A DNA stretch of 44,322 bases. It comes from Nitrosotalea sp. (GTDB taxonomy: Archaea; Thermoproteota; Nitrososphaeria; Nitrososphaerales; Nitrosopumilaceae). Below, piece by piece: positions 15,856 to 25,518 of the stretch. The position numbers and the translations under genes were made by a program. A model generated the notes under the pieces. It saw only the letters and a list, made by a program, of their open reading frames with translations. It was not told the origin of the DNA and made no database searches. Location: assembly GCA_028580875.1 (NCBI GenBank), contig JAJSDS010000004.1, forward strand, positions 1-44,322, in the 5' to 3' direction. Numbering within the stretch: position 1 is the first letter of the stretch; each line of letters opens with the position of its first letter.

Positions 15856-17304
15856 TTACACTATGGGTTCTATTGAGATTTCATTATGTGTTGTATAGTT
15901 TCTTGAAACAATTGCATAAAGATGTGACCATGGCATCTCTGATTGCAAAAACAAGGAACCATTTATTTCAAGTATCTTCAAATGTATGTCTGAAATTTCG
16001 GACAGGTATTCTAACAAGTCATCTTTTGACTGTCGGAGAACAAATATTGACAGTGTGGAATTTGCTTTTATAAAAGAAACAAGACTCTCAATTCCATGTC
16101 TTCCATTTTCTACATTTGATAGCCCCTGTGCCATGTCAGAGCCTATTATGCTCAACAATCCTTTCTTATGTCTAGTTTTGAGCCTGTTTACTGTATTCTG
16201 AAAGTGTTGTAGTTTTTTCTTATTTTCATTGTATTTGGGACTGGTCAGGTATTCTGCAATTCTTGCCTTGTTTTTGTTTGATAGTATCTCAATTGAGCCC
16301 TTTGATTTTAGCCCTGGCTGTGGCTTTAGAAATTGGTTTATGTGCTCTGACTCGACTCCTTCAAATGGCTGGAACAGGACTGGATTGCCTCGGTGCATGA
16401 ATCCTGCAATTATCTTATTGAGAAATGCCATTGCAACCCTGGTGTTTACATGTGTATCAAGTTCTAGCGTGATTATCCCGTTAGTTGGAAATCCTCCCCC
16501 ACACAACTTGTCTAATTCTTCATATCCTGATGGAATGTGGGAATTATCTGGACTCGTATTTTGATCTATTGATCTGGCATGCTCTTTTGAAATTGCAATA
16601 TTTGTAAAGTTTTTTGGATCATAATGCTCATAGCTTCGAAATATTCCATCATTTAACGAGAAAATGCATGATGGCGAGTTTATTCTGGATCCGCGCAATT
16701 TTGACAAAAATATTTCCCTTACTTTTCTATTGTTGTGGTATGTTTGTTTTAATTCTATTACGCCGTCTGCAAGAAAATCAAATGTAGTGTCTTCTGGAGA
16801 TTCGGTAACAAAAATTATTTTTGCACCAGCTCTCTCCCTCCATGTTTGCAAAACCCTTGCGTTATTCATCAATGCTTCTTTATCCATGAAAAATCCTATT
16901 GCGTCCCATGTGTCAATAATAATTGTTGGTGCCTTGACATCCATTAACTCATTTGTAATACGCTCAAAAAGAGAACCAGGTTCATCAAGTCTTGCATCAA
17001 CAAAGACAAGAGAACCATCTCCGCTTTCTGCAATCTCTGTTAGTTTTGTTTTCCTTGAACCGCCAAATGATTCTTCAAGCCATGGATAGTACAAGAAGAG
17101 TTGATCAGGAGATATCCTGGTAGAGATGTACAGGCAGTTTGCCTTTATCTGCATTTCATTTAAGATTGTAAGTGCCAGAGTAGTCTTGCCTGTTCCAGCA
17201 TATCCCTTTATTATTAATGAATATGTGTCCTGCCTGAGAAAATTTACCAGATCAGCAGGTATATTTCCGTTTGTGAAATTTTGATTATTTGCTAAATTCC
17301 GCAT
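15856..17304 (-). CDS. RecA/KaiC-type ATPase, GvpD-like
   Basis: A 482-residue cytoplasmic protein with two RecA-like halves. The N-terminal half has Walker A GYAGTGKT (34-41), the segment LYISTRISPDQLFLYYPWL, and Walker B TIIIDTWD (127-134), then a KaiC-like REIFLSKLRGSRI strand. The C-terminal half begins with GYEELDKLCGGGFP but its P-loop is replaced by ELDTHVNTRVA, so it cannot bind nucleotide in the usual way. The STRISP/PWL segment is what I remember from archaeal GvpD, a negative regulator of gas-vesicle synthesis. With gvpA 2.2 kb away that fits. Family membership needs a profile search; a generic KaiC-like regulator is the alternative. Confidence 0.7.
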   Translation of the reverse strand: MRNLANNQNFTNGNIPADLVNFLRQDTYSLIIKGYAGTGKTTLALTILNEMQIKANCLYISTRISPDQLFLYYPWLEESFGGSRKTKLTEIAESGDGSLVFVDARLDEPGSLFERITNELMDVKAPTIIIDTWDAIGFFMDKEALMNNARVLQTWRERAGAKIIFVTESPEDTTFDFLADGVIELKQTYHNNRKVREIFLSKLRGSRINSPSCIFSLNDGIFRSYEHYDPKNFTNIAISKEHARSIDQNTSPDNSHIPSGYEELDKLCGGGFPTNGIITLELDTHVNTRVAMAFLNKIIAGFMHRGNPVLFQPFEGVESEHINQFLKPQPGLKSKGSIEILSNKNKARIAEYLTSPKYNENKKKLQHFQNTVNRLKTRHKKGLLSIIGSDMAQGLSNVENGRHGIESLVSFIKANSTLSIFVLRQSKDDLLEYLSEISDIHLKILEINGSLFLQSEMPWSHLYAIVSRNYTTHNEISIEPIV

Positions 17305-17384
17305 TTATTGATATTTGACTTGGCTGATATATGATAATATCGGCCAAGCTGAATTATGTGAGACAAAATGTCTGAAATTACAGA

Positions 17385-17540
17385 TTAGTTCTGGCAGAGA
17401 ATCTGTTGTTTCTTTTCTGATATATTCCAGCAGGCACTGTGATACCACTTGCTGCCATTGATTATGTCACCTGTGTCAAAATGTATTGCCTTTTTACATT
17501 CTGTACATGTTGGAGTGTGAAAATTGACATGCTCTGCCAT
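17385..17540 (-). CDS. 51-residue zinc-binding protein (not in ORF track)
   Basis: From the ATG at 17540 the minus strand encodes 51 residues: MAEHVNFHTPTCTECKKAIH, then IINGSKWYHSACWN and a C-terminal Cys. The CxxC followed by WYHSACW resembles half of a LIM or treble-clef zinc site. Codon use is like that of the neighbours. It lies 80 bases upstream of the GvpD-like gene on the same strand, so it may be its first partner. Function unknown. Confidence 0.6.
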   Translation of the reverse strand: MAEHVNFHTPTCTECKKAIHFDTGDIINGSKWYHSACWNISEKKQQILCQN

Positions 17541-17731
17541 GGAAGGCTCAATTGTATGAATACTTTACACCTCCTTTGAAATCCGATGCGGTTAATTTCT
17601 TTGATGTTATCTTTGATTTTTCTGAAATTAGTTCTATCTTGAACATCATATCTAACTTGCCTGTTCTGTGTTATCTTGATTTGCTCAAAATGTTCTATAA
17701 GATTTGTTTATTGCTTGTAGGTGGGCTAGTT

Positions 17732-19492
17732 TTACTTGACTGTTACTGATTTTGCCAAGTTTCTTGGATAGTCAGGGTCTGTTTCATTTTCTAGCGCTGC
17801 ATAATATGCAAGAAGCTGTATTGGAACAATCTCGACAAATGGATATGTGGATTCGTTGATACTTGGTATCTCAATCCAGTGATCATACACATCACTTGAA
17901 ATGTCTGAGATGCCAATTATCCTGGCACCCCTTGCCTTTATTTCTCTTGCAGAAGTTAGTGTGTCGCCATACGTTGAATCATTGGGATTTATTACAATTA
18001 CAAAAGAATTTGAATCCATCAGGGCAAGCGGCCCATGTTTTAGTTCCCCCCCTGGCAGGCCCTCTGCATGTATGTATGTCAATTCTTTTAATTTCAGTGC
18101 TGCCTCTAGCGCAATTGGATAATGTATGCCCCTTCCAATTATGTAAATGTCAGATGCATGTTTGAGTACACGCGCAACCTTTTGAATTCTTGATCTAGAC
18201 TCTAATGTTTTTTTCATGGCAGAAGATGTTTTTTCTGGGTCAAATCTTAGCTGTTCGTTGCACACCATGTCTGCAATTTTATAGATGACTGACAGCTGGG
18301 AAGTAAAACTCTTGGTTGCAGCAACCCCTATCTCTGGACCGCAGTTCAAGCCAACTGTAATGGATGAAATTTGTGCAAGTGACGAGGTCATTGTATTTAC
18401 AATTGAAAATATCTCTCCTCCGTTACCCTTTGCGATCTTTACTGCCTCCATTACATCTGCACTCTCGCCGCTTTGGGATAGTGCTATGAGGATAGACTGC
18501 GCGTCAAAATAATCTGGATAAAACCTTGCCTCGCTTGAAATTATTGTCTCTATCTTTTTTTTGCCATATTTTAGGAACAAATGCTTTGCAACAAGTGCTG
18601 CGTTATAGCTTGTGCCACTGCCTGTGATGTACAATTGTCTTGCATTCTTTATGGTGTTTGCAAATGATTCCATCTCTTGTCTTGTATTTTCCCCTGCCTT
18701 CAATATTGCAAGGGGTTGCTCAAAGATCTCTTTTAATGTAAAATGTGCGTAATCACCCTTGTATGCATCTGCAAACTCTTTTGATATTTTTGTAACTTGG
18801 TGCATTACTGGGCCACCTGTAAAATCAAACAATTCAATTCCCGCAAAATTGATTATTACGATCTCTCCGTTGTCCGGGTATATTGCCTCATCTGTGTGCT
18901 CTATGAATCCCAAGACATCGCTTGAAATAAAATATCCACTTTTTCCAACCCCTATTATGAGAGGTTCATGAAACCTGGCTGCAGCAAGTGTACCATCTGA
19001 AAATACTGCAACAAATGAGTAATCTCCTTTCAATTCGTTTACAGTTTTGATCATTGATGTCTTGACATCTTGTGTGATATCAAAATGGTACTGCAAAAGA
19101 TTTGCAATGATTTCACTGTCAGTTTCGCTCTTGAAAAAATATTTCCTGTCTTGGAGAATTTCTTTTAGTTCCTTGTAATTGTCAATTATCCCATTGTGTA
19201 CGATTGCAATTTTTCCAGAACTGGATAGATGTGGATGAGCATTGACTTCGTTTACTCCTCCATGTGTTGCCCATCGTGTGTGTCCTATTCCTATGTTGCC
19301 TGGAAGTGTCTGCAAGTTTGCTCTGTTGTTTACTTGCTCTACCCTTCCCACTCCTTTTTTTATGCTGATCTGACTGTCTGCAAAAGTCGCAACACCAACA
19401 CTGTCATACCCCCTGTACTCCATGCGCTTTAATCCACTTACAAGAATCTTTGTTGCAGAAATGTCACCGCGGTAACCTATGATGGAACACAT
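17732..19492 (-). CDS. glmS: Glutamine-fructose-6-phosphate aminotransferase
   Basis: The 586-residue product makes glucosamine-6-phosphate from fructose-6-phosphate and glutamine, the entry to UDP-GlcNAc. The N-terminal glutaminase has the catalytic Cys2 (MCSIIGYRG), HTRWATHG and VHNGIIDNY. Two SIS domains follow (GSGTSYNAAL, SQSGESADV; GRGIHYPIALEAALKLKE, EGLPGGELKHGP), and the C-terminus PRNLAKSVTVK is diagnostic. It is full length. A TATA box lies ~28 nt before the ATG. It is divergent from the polysaccharide cluster starting at 19633, which would use its product for hexosamine sugars. Confidence 0.96.
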   Translation of the reverse strand: MCSIIGYRGDISATKILVSGLKRMEYRGYDSVGVATFADSQISIKKGVGRVEQVNNRANLQTLPGNIGIGHTRWATHGGVNEVNAHPHLSSSGKIAIVHNGIIDNYKELKEILQDRKYFFKSETDSEIIANLLQYHFDITQDVKTSMIKTVNELKGDYSFVAVFSDGTLAAARFHEPLIIGVGKSGYFISSDVLGFIEHTDEAIYPDNGEIVIINFAGIELFDFTGGPVMHQVTKISKEFADAYKGDYAHFTLKEIFEQPLAILKAGENTRQEMESFANTIKNARQLYITGSGTSYNAALVAKHLFLKYGKKKIETIISSEARFYPDYFDAQSILIALSQSGESADVMEAVKIAKGNGGEIFSIVNTMTSSLAQISSITVGLNCGPEIGVAATKSFTSQLSVIYKIADMVCNEQLRFDPEKTSSAMKKTLESRSRIQKVARVLKHASDIYIIGRGIHYPIALEAALKLKELTYIHAEGLPGGELKHGPLALMDSNSFVIVINPNDSTYGDTLTSAREIKARGARIIGISDISSDVYDHWIEIPSINESTYPFVEIVPIQLLAYYAALENETDPDYPRNLAKSVTVK

Positions 19493-19515
19493 TCCAATTA
19501 TGACTCTCTTTATGT

Positions 19516-19523
19516 GTTAAATA
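19516..19523 (-). promoter_or_regulatory. TATA box of glmS
   Basis: TATTTAAC on the minus strand, ~28 nt upstream of the glmS ATG. The spacing fits a leaderless or near-leaderless message. Confidence 0.45.
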
Positions 19524-19632
19524 CATTGACGAAAACTTTCTCATCATGTCATTCTAGAACTTTTCACTACAAGATTTTACCTGTAAAAAATTACTTCTAT
19601 CTTAAAAAATACGATATTGAAGTTTCAATGGA

Positions 19633-20253
19633 TTGAAAAAACTTGAGACATGGATGGATAGGATTACAAATGAATCTAATCTGTGGCTCAATGCCATAAA
19701 AATGGAGGATGAGGGAGACTATCTCAAGGCGTTTATCTTTTATCTAAAAGACTCGTCAGAGTGCATAAAGCAGAATTCTTTTGTGAGGGCTGCACTTAGC
19801 TGCTCCTGTGCTGCAGATTGCCTTGCAATGGATGGCAACTTGGCAGGAGCACGACAACTATACTTACAGACTGCTGCTTTGTACGAGGACAATGCAGTTC
19901 ATGTGATAGGAAACTCTGTCAGAGAGGCACTATGGTCATACCAGGAGGCCTATGAGTTCTATAATCTGGCATGCGAGAACAACAAGGCACAAAGCATATA
20001 TGAAAAATATGTCTCCCTCTCAAGAAAGATAAACCCATTTTTTGGCGAGGAGCAAGCCATGGAGTCTCTGAGGATAAGAAAATCAGACAAGGCACCACAG
20101 TCTGGTGTGCATACCTCTAACATGCAGGTCTCTGCAGACGTTGACAATGCAATCAAGAATTTCCTACATGATCTTGCATCGACATCCGATGAGAAATCAA
20201 ACCCGCATATCTTTCAGAGAATTTTGAATAAAATTTCAGAGGAGCGCAAATGA
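19633..20253 (+). CDS. TPR/SEL1-like helical protein opening the polysaccharide operon
   Basis: A 206-residue cytoplasmic protein from a TTG start. Repeated helical pairs (EDEGDYLKAFIFYLKDSSEC, RAALSCSCAADCLAMDGN, LAGARQLYLQTAALYEDNA, EAYEFYNLACENNKAQSIYEKY) fit a TPR or SNAP-like solenoid. There is no membrane segment. Its stop overlaps the ATG of the PelF-like gene (ATGA), so it is coupled to it. In bacterial pel operons PelE carries a TPR domain, so an analogous scaffold role is possible. This is an inference from position and fold only. Confidence 0.72.
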   Translation: MKKLETWMDRITNESNLWLNAIKMEDEGDYLKAFIFYLKDSSECIKQNSFVRAALSCSCAADCLAMDGNLAGARQLYLQTAALYEDNAVHVIGNSVREALWSYQEAYEFYNLACENNKAQSIYEKYVSLSRKINPFFGEEQAMESLRIRKSDKAPQSGVHTSNMQVSADVDNAIKNFLHDLASTSDEKSNPHIFQRILNKISEERK

Positions 20254-21740
20254 AAAAAGTTTTGATAATAAACTGGGACTGTTACCCAAACTTTGCAACA
20301 GGTGGAGTTTACACATGGACAAAGACACTCATTGATTCTATGCAAGATTATGAATTTGTAGTCATAAACCAACTTTCAAACCCTAACAGCAATGGTGTCT
20401 ATGCCATTCCAAAAAATGTAACAACGGTAATTGAAGTTCCAATCTTTGGAGCTACACGCTATGAAGAATTTTGTAAACGAGACAATCTCTTGCAAGCAAG
20501 AATTCTTAAAACTACACAACATGTTATCCAAGAAAAATTCATGCCTCTTTATCGTGAATTTATGAAGTCTGTACTATCTGATCGTTGCAATACTCAGGTG
20601 CTTGCAGATCTTGTCATCAAACTGCATGACTTACTTGTACAGTATGATGCAAAAAAATGTCTTGAAGATCCACTGACATGGGATATCTTCATCGAACTGC
20701 TTGACGCAGATCCCATGTACCGCAGTATGACATTCAAGGAAGCATTAACAGCTTTTCAATTGATCCAGAGAAACATACAACTACTTTCAATTGAAGTGCC
20801 CAAAGTCGATGTCATCCATTGCTCGCTTGCGTGGCTACCGTCACTTGTTGCAGTGTATGCAAAAAAGGAGAGCAACTGTCCTGTGATAATAACAGAACAT
20901 GGTGTTGCGTTTCGAGAATTGCTCTTGTATTATAACGCATATCTGTTTGACGAGCCGTCAAAAATATTCTGGAAGGTCTTTTCTCATAACATTGTACGTG
21001 TTGTGTATTCGATTGCAGACGTCATCACCCCTGTATGTGAGGCAAACAAAAACTGGGAGAAAAGCCTGGGGGCTGACCCGTCCAAAATAAAGGTAATCTA
21101 CAATGGGGTAAACACAACACGGTTCAAGCCAATGCAAGTTACACGGGAAAACAATAGGCCAACGGTTGTTACTGTTGCACGCGTTGATGTCTTCAAGGAT
21201 ATTGTATGCCTAATCCAGGCCATAAACTATGCAAGAGAAAAAATTCCTGATATCTTGTGCCTGATTTATGGCACATCAAGTGATCTTGACTATTCACTTC
21301 GGTGCTTGAAAACTGTACAAGATCTGAAACTAGAAGACAATGTAAAATTCATGGGCGGCACAAAAGAACCAGAAAAAGTGTACAATGCTGCAGATATCAT
21401 TGCAATCAGCAGCATCACTGAAGGATTTCCGTTTACAATTATTGAGGCAATGGCATGCGGAAAGGCAGTAATCGCATCTGATGTGGGAGGAGTGCGCGAA
21501 GCGCTAGATGGTTGTGGATTACTTGTAAGAAGCAGAAGGCCACACGATCTTGCTCAAGGAATGGTAAAATTATTGACAGACGATAACCTGCGGCATCAAT
21601 TTGAAAAAGCAGCAATAAAAAAAGTACATGATAACTTTACACTAGAAAAATGTGTGGAGAGCTTTAAAAAAGAATATGAAAATCTTACACACGCCAAGAA
21701 AAATTGTAACGCTCAATCCTGTGGGGTAATTCTACAATGA
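20250..21740 (+). CDS. pelF: PelF-like GT4 glycosyltransferase
   Basis: A 496-residue cytoplasmic glycosyltransferase. The N-terminal ~270 residues are of the DUF3492 type found in PelF: WDCYPNFATGGVYTWTKTLI, the CSLAWLPSLVAVYA segment and VIITEHGVAFRE. The C-terminal GT4 half has VIYNGVNTTRFKP, TVARVDVFKD, and the donor-site SSITEGFPFTIIEAMACGKAVIASDVGG with the E-x7-E pattern. PelF uses UDP-sugars to polymerise the Pel polysaccharide in bacteria. The gene overlaps both neighbours by ATGA, so it is a core part of this operon. The actual donor sugar cannot be read from the sequence. Confidence 0.85.
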   Translation: MKKVLIINWDCYPNFATGGVYTWTKTLIDSMQDYEFVVINQLSNPNSNGVYAIPKNVTTVIEVPIFGATRYEEFCKRDNLLQARILKTTQHVIQEKFMPLYREFMKSVLSDRCNTQVLADLVIKLHDLLVQYDAKKCLEDPLTWDIFIELLDADPMYRSMTFKEALTAFQLIQRNIQLLSIEVPKVDVIHCSLAWLPSLVAVYAKKESNCPVIITEHGVAFRELLLYYNAYLFDEPSKIFWKVFSHNIVRVVYSIADVITPVCEANKNWEKSLGADPSKIKVIYNGVNTTRFKPMQVTRENNRPTVVTVARVDVFKDIVCLIQAINYAREKIPDILCLIYGTSSDLDYSLRCLKTVQDLKLEDNVKFMGGTKEPEKVYNAADIIAISSITEGFPFTIIEAMACGKAVIASDVGGVREALDGCGLLVRSRRPHDLAQGMVKLLTDDNLRHQFEKAAIKKVHDNFTLEKCVESFKKEYENLTHAKKNCNAQSCGVILQ

Positions 21741-22702
21741 CAGATCCAAAAAAAGTATTGGTTACTGGTGGTGCGGGATTTATTGGGAGCCACATTGTAG
21801 ACGAACTGCTAAAAAGAAAAATTGAGACATATGTAATTGACAACCTCAGTACTGGCTCGATTGAAAATCTAAAACATCATGACGGAAATGAACTTCTGCA
21901 TGTTACAATAGGAGACGCAAAAAACATCGGAAAAGTGATGGAAGGTATTTCTGGAATCGACGTTGTATTTCACGAGGCTGCAATTGCAAGCATAACGCGC
22001 TCTATTACTGAACCAATGGTAGTCCATGATGTCAATGTAAACATGTCACTTGAGATAATGAATTTCTGTGTGGAGCACAAAATTCCAAGATTGGTCTTTG
22101 CATCATCTGCTGCAGTGTATGGTATCCTCAAGGGCAAGGCCTCTGAGCAACAGGTCTGCAGGCCATACTCGCCATATGGTGCGACAAAGCTTGCAGTTGA
22201 GGACTATCTCTCTGCGTATTATCATACTTATGGACTTGAAACTGTGGCATTACGATACTTTAACGTCTTTGGGGCGCGACAGAAACTAAATGACTATAGC
22301 GGAGTGATTACAATTTTTGTAAATCAACTGATGAACAGGCAAATTCCTACAATATTTGGAGATGGTTTGCAGACAAGGGATTTCATACATGTAAAAGATA
22401 TCGTGCAGGCAAACATGCTTGCAATGCAATCCAAAAATGCTGCAGGTGAAATGTTCAATGTGGCAACAGGTCGTGCAACAAGTATACTGGATCTACTCAT
22501 GACTGTAAAATCTGTCACAGGTACAATGGATGTTGAACACAAATTTGGCCCTCCAAGGCCAGGTGATGTCAAGTTTGGCTTGGCAAATGCCCAAAAAATT
22601 GTAGATTCTATTGGGTTTGCACCAAAGATTACGCTCTCTGAGGGCCTGTCAGATGTTGTACAACACATCAGATCAAAACTTGCACCGGAAATTGTCACAT
22701 AA
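21737..22702 (+). CDS. NAD-dependent sugar epimerase/dehydratase (GalE-like)
   Basis: A 321-residue extended SDR enzyme. The Rossmann motif GGAGFIG is at 11-17, the acidic residue for NAD ribose (VIDNLSTG) at ~35, the Ser of SSAAVYG near 123-130 and the catalytic Y147-x3-K151 (YGATK). The C-terminal pattern RDFIHVKDIVQAN and PPRPGDVKF is usual for UDP-glucose or UDP-GlcNAc 4-epimerases. In some bacterial pel operons a UDP-GlcNAc C4-epimerase (PelX/GalE type) supplies UDP-GalNAc; the same role is likely here. The ATG overlaps the pelF-like stop. Confidence 0.9.
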   Translation: MTDPKKVLVTGGAGFIGSHIVDELLKRKIETYVIDNLSTGSIENLKHHDGNELLHVTIGDAKNIGKVMEGISGIDVVFHEAAIASITRSITEPMVVHDVNVNMSLEIMNFCVEHKIPRLVFASSAAVYGILKGKASEQQVCRPYSPYGATKLAVEDYLSAYYHTYGLETVALRYFNVFGARQKLNDYSGVITIFVNQLMNRQIPTIFGDGLQTRDFIHVKDIVQANMLAMQSKNAAGEMFNVATGRATSILDLLMTVKSVTGTMDVEHKFGPPRPGDVKFGLANAQKIVDSIGFAPKITLSEGLSDVVQHIRSKLAPEIVT

Positions 22703-22720
22703 AATTTGAGGTAAAAGAGA

Positions 22721-24364
22721 TTGCTTTCAACAGAACTAGAAAACACATCGCGTGAATCAAGAATATTTGCACAAAAGGTAGCACGGTCTATAATAGAGGT
22801 ACAACCAAACGTCAACAATACTGCAGATATCGTGGTACTACTAGAATGTCTTGGTTATAGGAAAGAGACACTGATGCATTATGGGTTTGCAGACTTTCAT
22901 GCACTTGCAAACTACATCTATGATTCTCTTGACATGTATGAGACAAGGGGAAAAAGCAAGGATCTATTCATAGAATCATTTACTATGAAGATCCCAAGTC
23001 TGAAAAAACGATTGGTAGAGGGAATTGGAATGATCTTTCCATGGCTTGGCTCGCTTGCATTATTGTTTATCACTGGTGTATCATTATGGATGGCATGGGG
23101 ACTGCCTATACAAATCACAACTGCATTTGTAAGTGGAGTCTTTCTTGGTCTTGTCATAACAGAGGGAACACTTCAGGTCTTCAACAGACTGTTTTTATTT
23201 TATAATGCACAGACAAACATAGGCGAAGTAAAAAGACTGCAAAAACGCAGTTACTGTCTTGTGGGAGCTGTCCTGTCTGTGACAGTATGTGCATTATTTG
23301 CAATTGGGTATGTGGAAAATATTCCAGTAAATCTTGTATCGATTGTTGCAATAAGTACAGTTACAATATCATTGCATCGTGCAAGCTACATGATAATATA
23401 TGCGCTAAAGAAACTGGCACATCTGATTGTTGCATACTCTGCTGCATTTGCGTCATTGCTTTGTGTATATTATTTTGGGAATCCCATAATCTCTGATAAT
23501 ATAACAAGATATTTTGCAGGACTTGTTGTTGCTTTTGTTGCACTGTCAATTTTTTCAATATACCAGCACTACAAGTTGCTCAAGGCCAACACTATAACAA
23601 TTTCTGCAGATATGCCACATTTTTACAATCCGATTAGCAGAACTGATAAAACAATAAAATCAAGATTTGCAGTCCAGCTATGGGAGGTCACATCCTACTC
23701 ACTTTATGGGACCTTTTACCTTGTAACCATGTTTGCAGACCGAATTTTGTCCTGGATTTATAATCCACTGGTGGTAAGGGAGGGGTTTGGACTGCCAATG
23801 GCCTTTAATTCTGTATACCATGCGGGTGCCGACCTTGCACTAGTTGTGTTACTTCCTGCCTCTATAATCCAGTATGTGATGATGGAGCCAATCCACATGC
23901 ACATGAATAATGTCAGTATCAAGATCAAAGTCTCTCAAGCAAGAGTGCTTTCCAAGTATATACAAAATACGTACAAAAAACTGCTCTTGGTTACCATGTT
24001 TTCATCTATTGTCACAGCCGCAGTTCTAAATGTTGCAGCACCATATGTGATGGCTCATGTGGAATTTTCGCCAACCAGCATGCATGTTCTTCAGGTGGCA
24101 TCGGTTGCAAACGTGTTTCTTTCTCTTTTTACTGCAAATGGTCTGCTTTTGATGCTGACAAATAAAATAAAATTACTTGCAATCATTGTCATGATATCTG
24201 CATCAATTGTAATAACTGGTGGTATGATGCTTGCAAGCTCTGGATTTGAAAACTTGGTGTATGCATATCTTGGTGCTACAATATTTGCTGGGATGATATC
24301 TACAATCTATGCAAATAAGGTAATGAAAAATGCAAGCAGCATAATATTTGCAAGATTAATGTGA
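22721..24364 (+). CDS. PelG-like polytopic membrane exporter
   Basis: A 547-residue protein from a TTG start preceded by GAGGT. The first ~100 residues are soluble and helical. About ten to twelve membrane helices follow (WLGSLALLFITGVSLWMA, ITTAFVSGVFLGLVI, LVGAVLSVTVCALF, LVVAFVALSIFSIY and others), interrupted by a loop near 310-360 with MFADRILSWIYNP. The size and layout match PelG, a MATE/Wzx-superfamily transporter that exports the Pel polymer. The gene is 18 bases after the epimerase. Assignment is by context and topology; a Wzx-type flippase is the alternative. Confidence 0.65.
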   Translation: MLSTELENTSRESRIFAQKVARSIIEVQPNVNNTADIVVLLECLGYRKETLMHYGFADFHALANYIYDSLDMYETRGKSKDLFIESFTMKIPSLKKRLVEGIGMIFPWLGSLALLFITGVSLWMAWGLPIQITTAFVSGVFLGLVITEGTLQVFNRLFLFYNAQTNIGEVKRLQKRSYCLVGAVLSVTVCALFAIGYVENIPVNLVSIVAISTVTISLHRASYMIIYALKKLAHLIVAYSAAFASLLCVYYFGNPIISDNITRYFAGLVVAFVALSIFSIYQHYKLLKANTITISADMPHFYNPISRTDKTIKSRFAVQLWEVTSYSLYGTFYLVTMFADRILSWIYNPLVVREGFGLPMAFNSVYHAGADLALVVLLPASIIQYVMMEPIHMHMNNVSIKIKVSQARVLSKYIQNTYKKLLLVTMFSSIVTAAVLNVAAPYVMAHVEFSPTSMHVLQVASVANVFLSLFTANGLLLMLTNKIKLLAIIVMISASIVITGGMMLASSGFENLVYAYLGATIFAGMISTIYANKVMKNASSIIFARLM

Positions 24365-24374
24365 CAAGATAAAC

Positions 24375-25436
24375 CTAAAAATAATCTGGAATAAATGAAT
24401 CTGAATGTTCTACTTTTCTGTCATGCTCGACTTTTTTATATGTAGAATATGGCACATACACTTCATTCCAATATCTCATGCATACTAGTTTTTTGTATTC
24501 TCTTGTTTTGATATTCTCACCTAGTATGAGATTACGAAATACAATGTCTGGTTCATTTATTCCTGCAACTGCCCTAAGGGGAGATGTTGCGGAAAATCTT
24601 GCATTGATTTCAAATATCTTTGGTTTACCGTTTATCATTTTTGACTGGATGTTTATTGCACCTACTGCTCCAATCTTTACTGCAACTTGCTCTGCAGATT
24701 TTCGTACACTCTTGTAGTTGTCTATGAAAGCCTTGTAGGTCTGTCCGCTCTTTAGAGTCTTATTCATTGCAATTGATGACATTACTTTTCCATCATGGCT
24801 TATTGTTACACCTGTTGTAAATTCCGAATCATCACCTTTGAGATATTCTTGCAGTAAAGGTCTCCATCCTGCATTTCGAATTGCATTTTCTGCACTGTCA
24901 AGCTCGTTGATGTTGTGTACGATATAGAAATGAAGAGAACCGTGACCCTCTCTTGGCTTGACTATTATTGGAAAACCGTGCTCTCTGAGGAACCTGTCCT
25001 GGTCTTGTGGGAGTACTGAATCTGCACAGGGAAGACCATTTTCCTTTAAATACTCAAATGTCTTCCACTTGTCTCCTGCCTTTGATATTACATCTATGGG
25101 GTTTGAGAGTACGATTGCTCCCGTCTTTCTTTCTATCTCTTGGCTTGCCCTAGTTAAGGGCAAGAGTTCCTCGTCAGATCCTATGAAGATTGCCTTGATC
25201 TTTTTTTCAATACATGTTTTTATTATATATTTAAGATAATTTGCAGCAGTAACTGGTGGAACAAGTACTCCCTCATCTGCCCGGTACAAGCCAGGTGCCT
25301 TGGCATTAATGTCTGTTGCAATTATCTTGTATGTCGTATCTGATTTTTTTTGTTTATTTGCAATGTTAAGACATTTTATTATTCCTTGTGCCACTATTCC
25401 ACCTGACGCAGTGACAAGTACATTTGATTTTTTCAT
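24375..25436 (-). CDS. ATP-grasp carboligase-like protein
   Basis: A 353-residue cytoplasmic enzyme. The N-terminus VLVTASGGIVAQGIIKCL is a preATP-grasp Rossmann-like fold, followed by SDEELLPL and the ATP-grasp core (KWKTFEYLKENGLP, FPIIVKPREGHGS, LLQEYLKGDDSEFTTGV, INIQSKMINGKPKIFEINARFS). The NAR signature for Mg2+ binding is intact. It resembles the CarB/PylC-like branch used for ligating carboxylates to amines. The substrate is unknown. It converges with the PelG-like gene ten bases away and could modify the polysaccharide or an amino sugar, but it may be unrelated. Confidence 0.8.
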   Translation of the reverse strand: MKKSNVLVTASGGIVAQGIIKCLNIANKQKKSDTTYKIIATDINAKAPGLYRADEGVLVPPVTAANYLKYIIKTCIEKKIKAIFIGSDEELLPLTRASQEIERKTGAIVLSNPIDVISKAGDKWKTFEYLKENGLPCADSVLPQDQDRFLREHGFPIIVKPREGHGSLHFYIVHNINELDSAENAIRNAGWRPLLQEYLKGDDSEFTTGVTISHDGKVMSSIAMNKTLKSGQTYKAFIDNYKSVRKSAEQVAVKIGAVGAINIQSKMINGKPKIFEINARFSATSPLRAVAGINEPDIVFRNLILGENIKTREYKKLVCMRYWNEVYVPYSTYKKVEHDRKVEHSDSFIPDYF

Positions 25437-25518
25437 GATTGAATCTATGATTCTTAATTTATTTGCTTTAGCATAGATGAACAGTAACTATGTTATGGTG
25501 TAATATTATGTTACACTG

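Noticed and set aside
17552-17749. 65-aa plus-strand ORF in the glmS/zinc-protein gap
   Set aside because: Hydrophobic, A/T-driven composition and no start signal; looks like a shadow.
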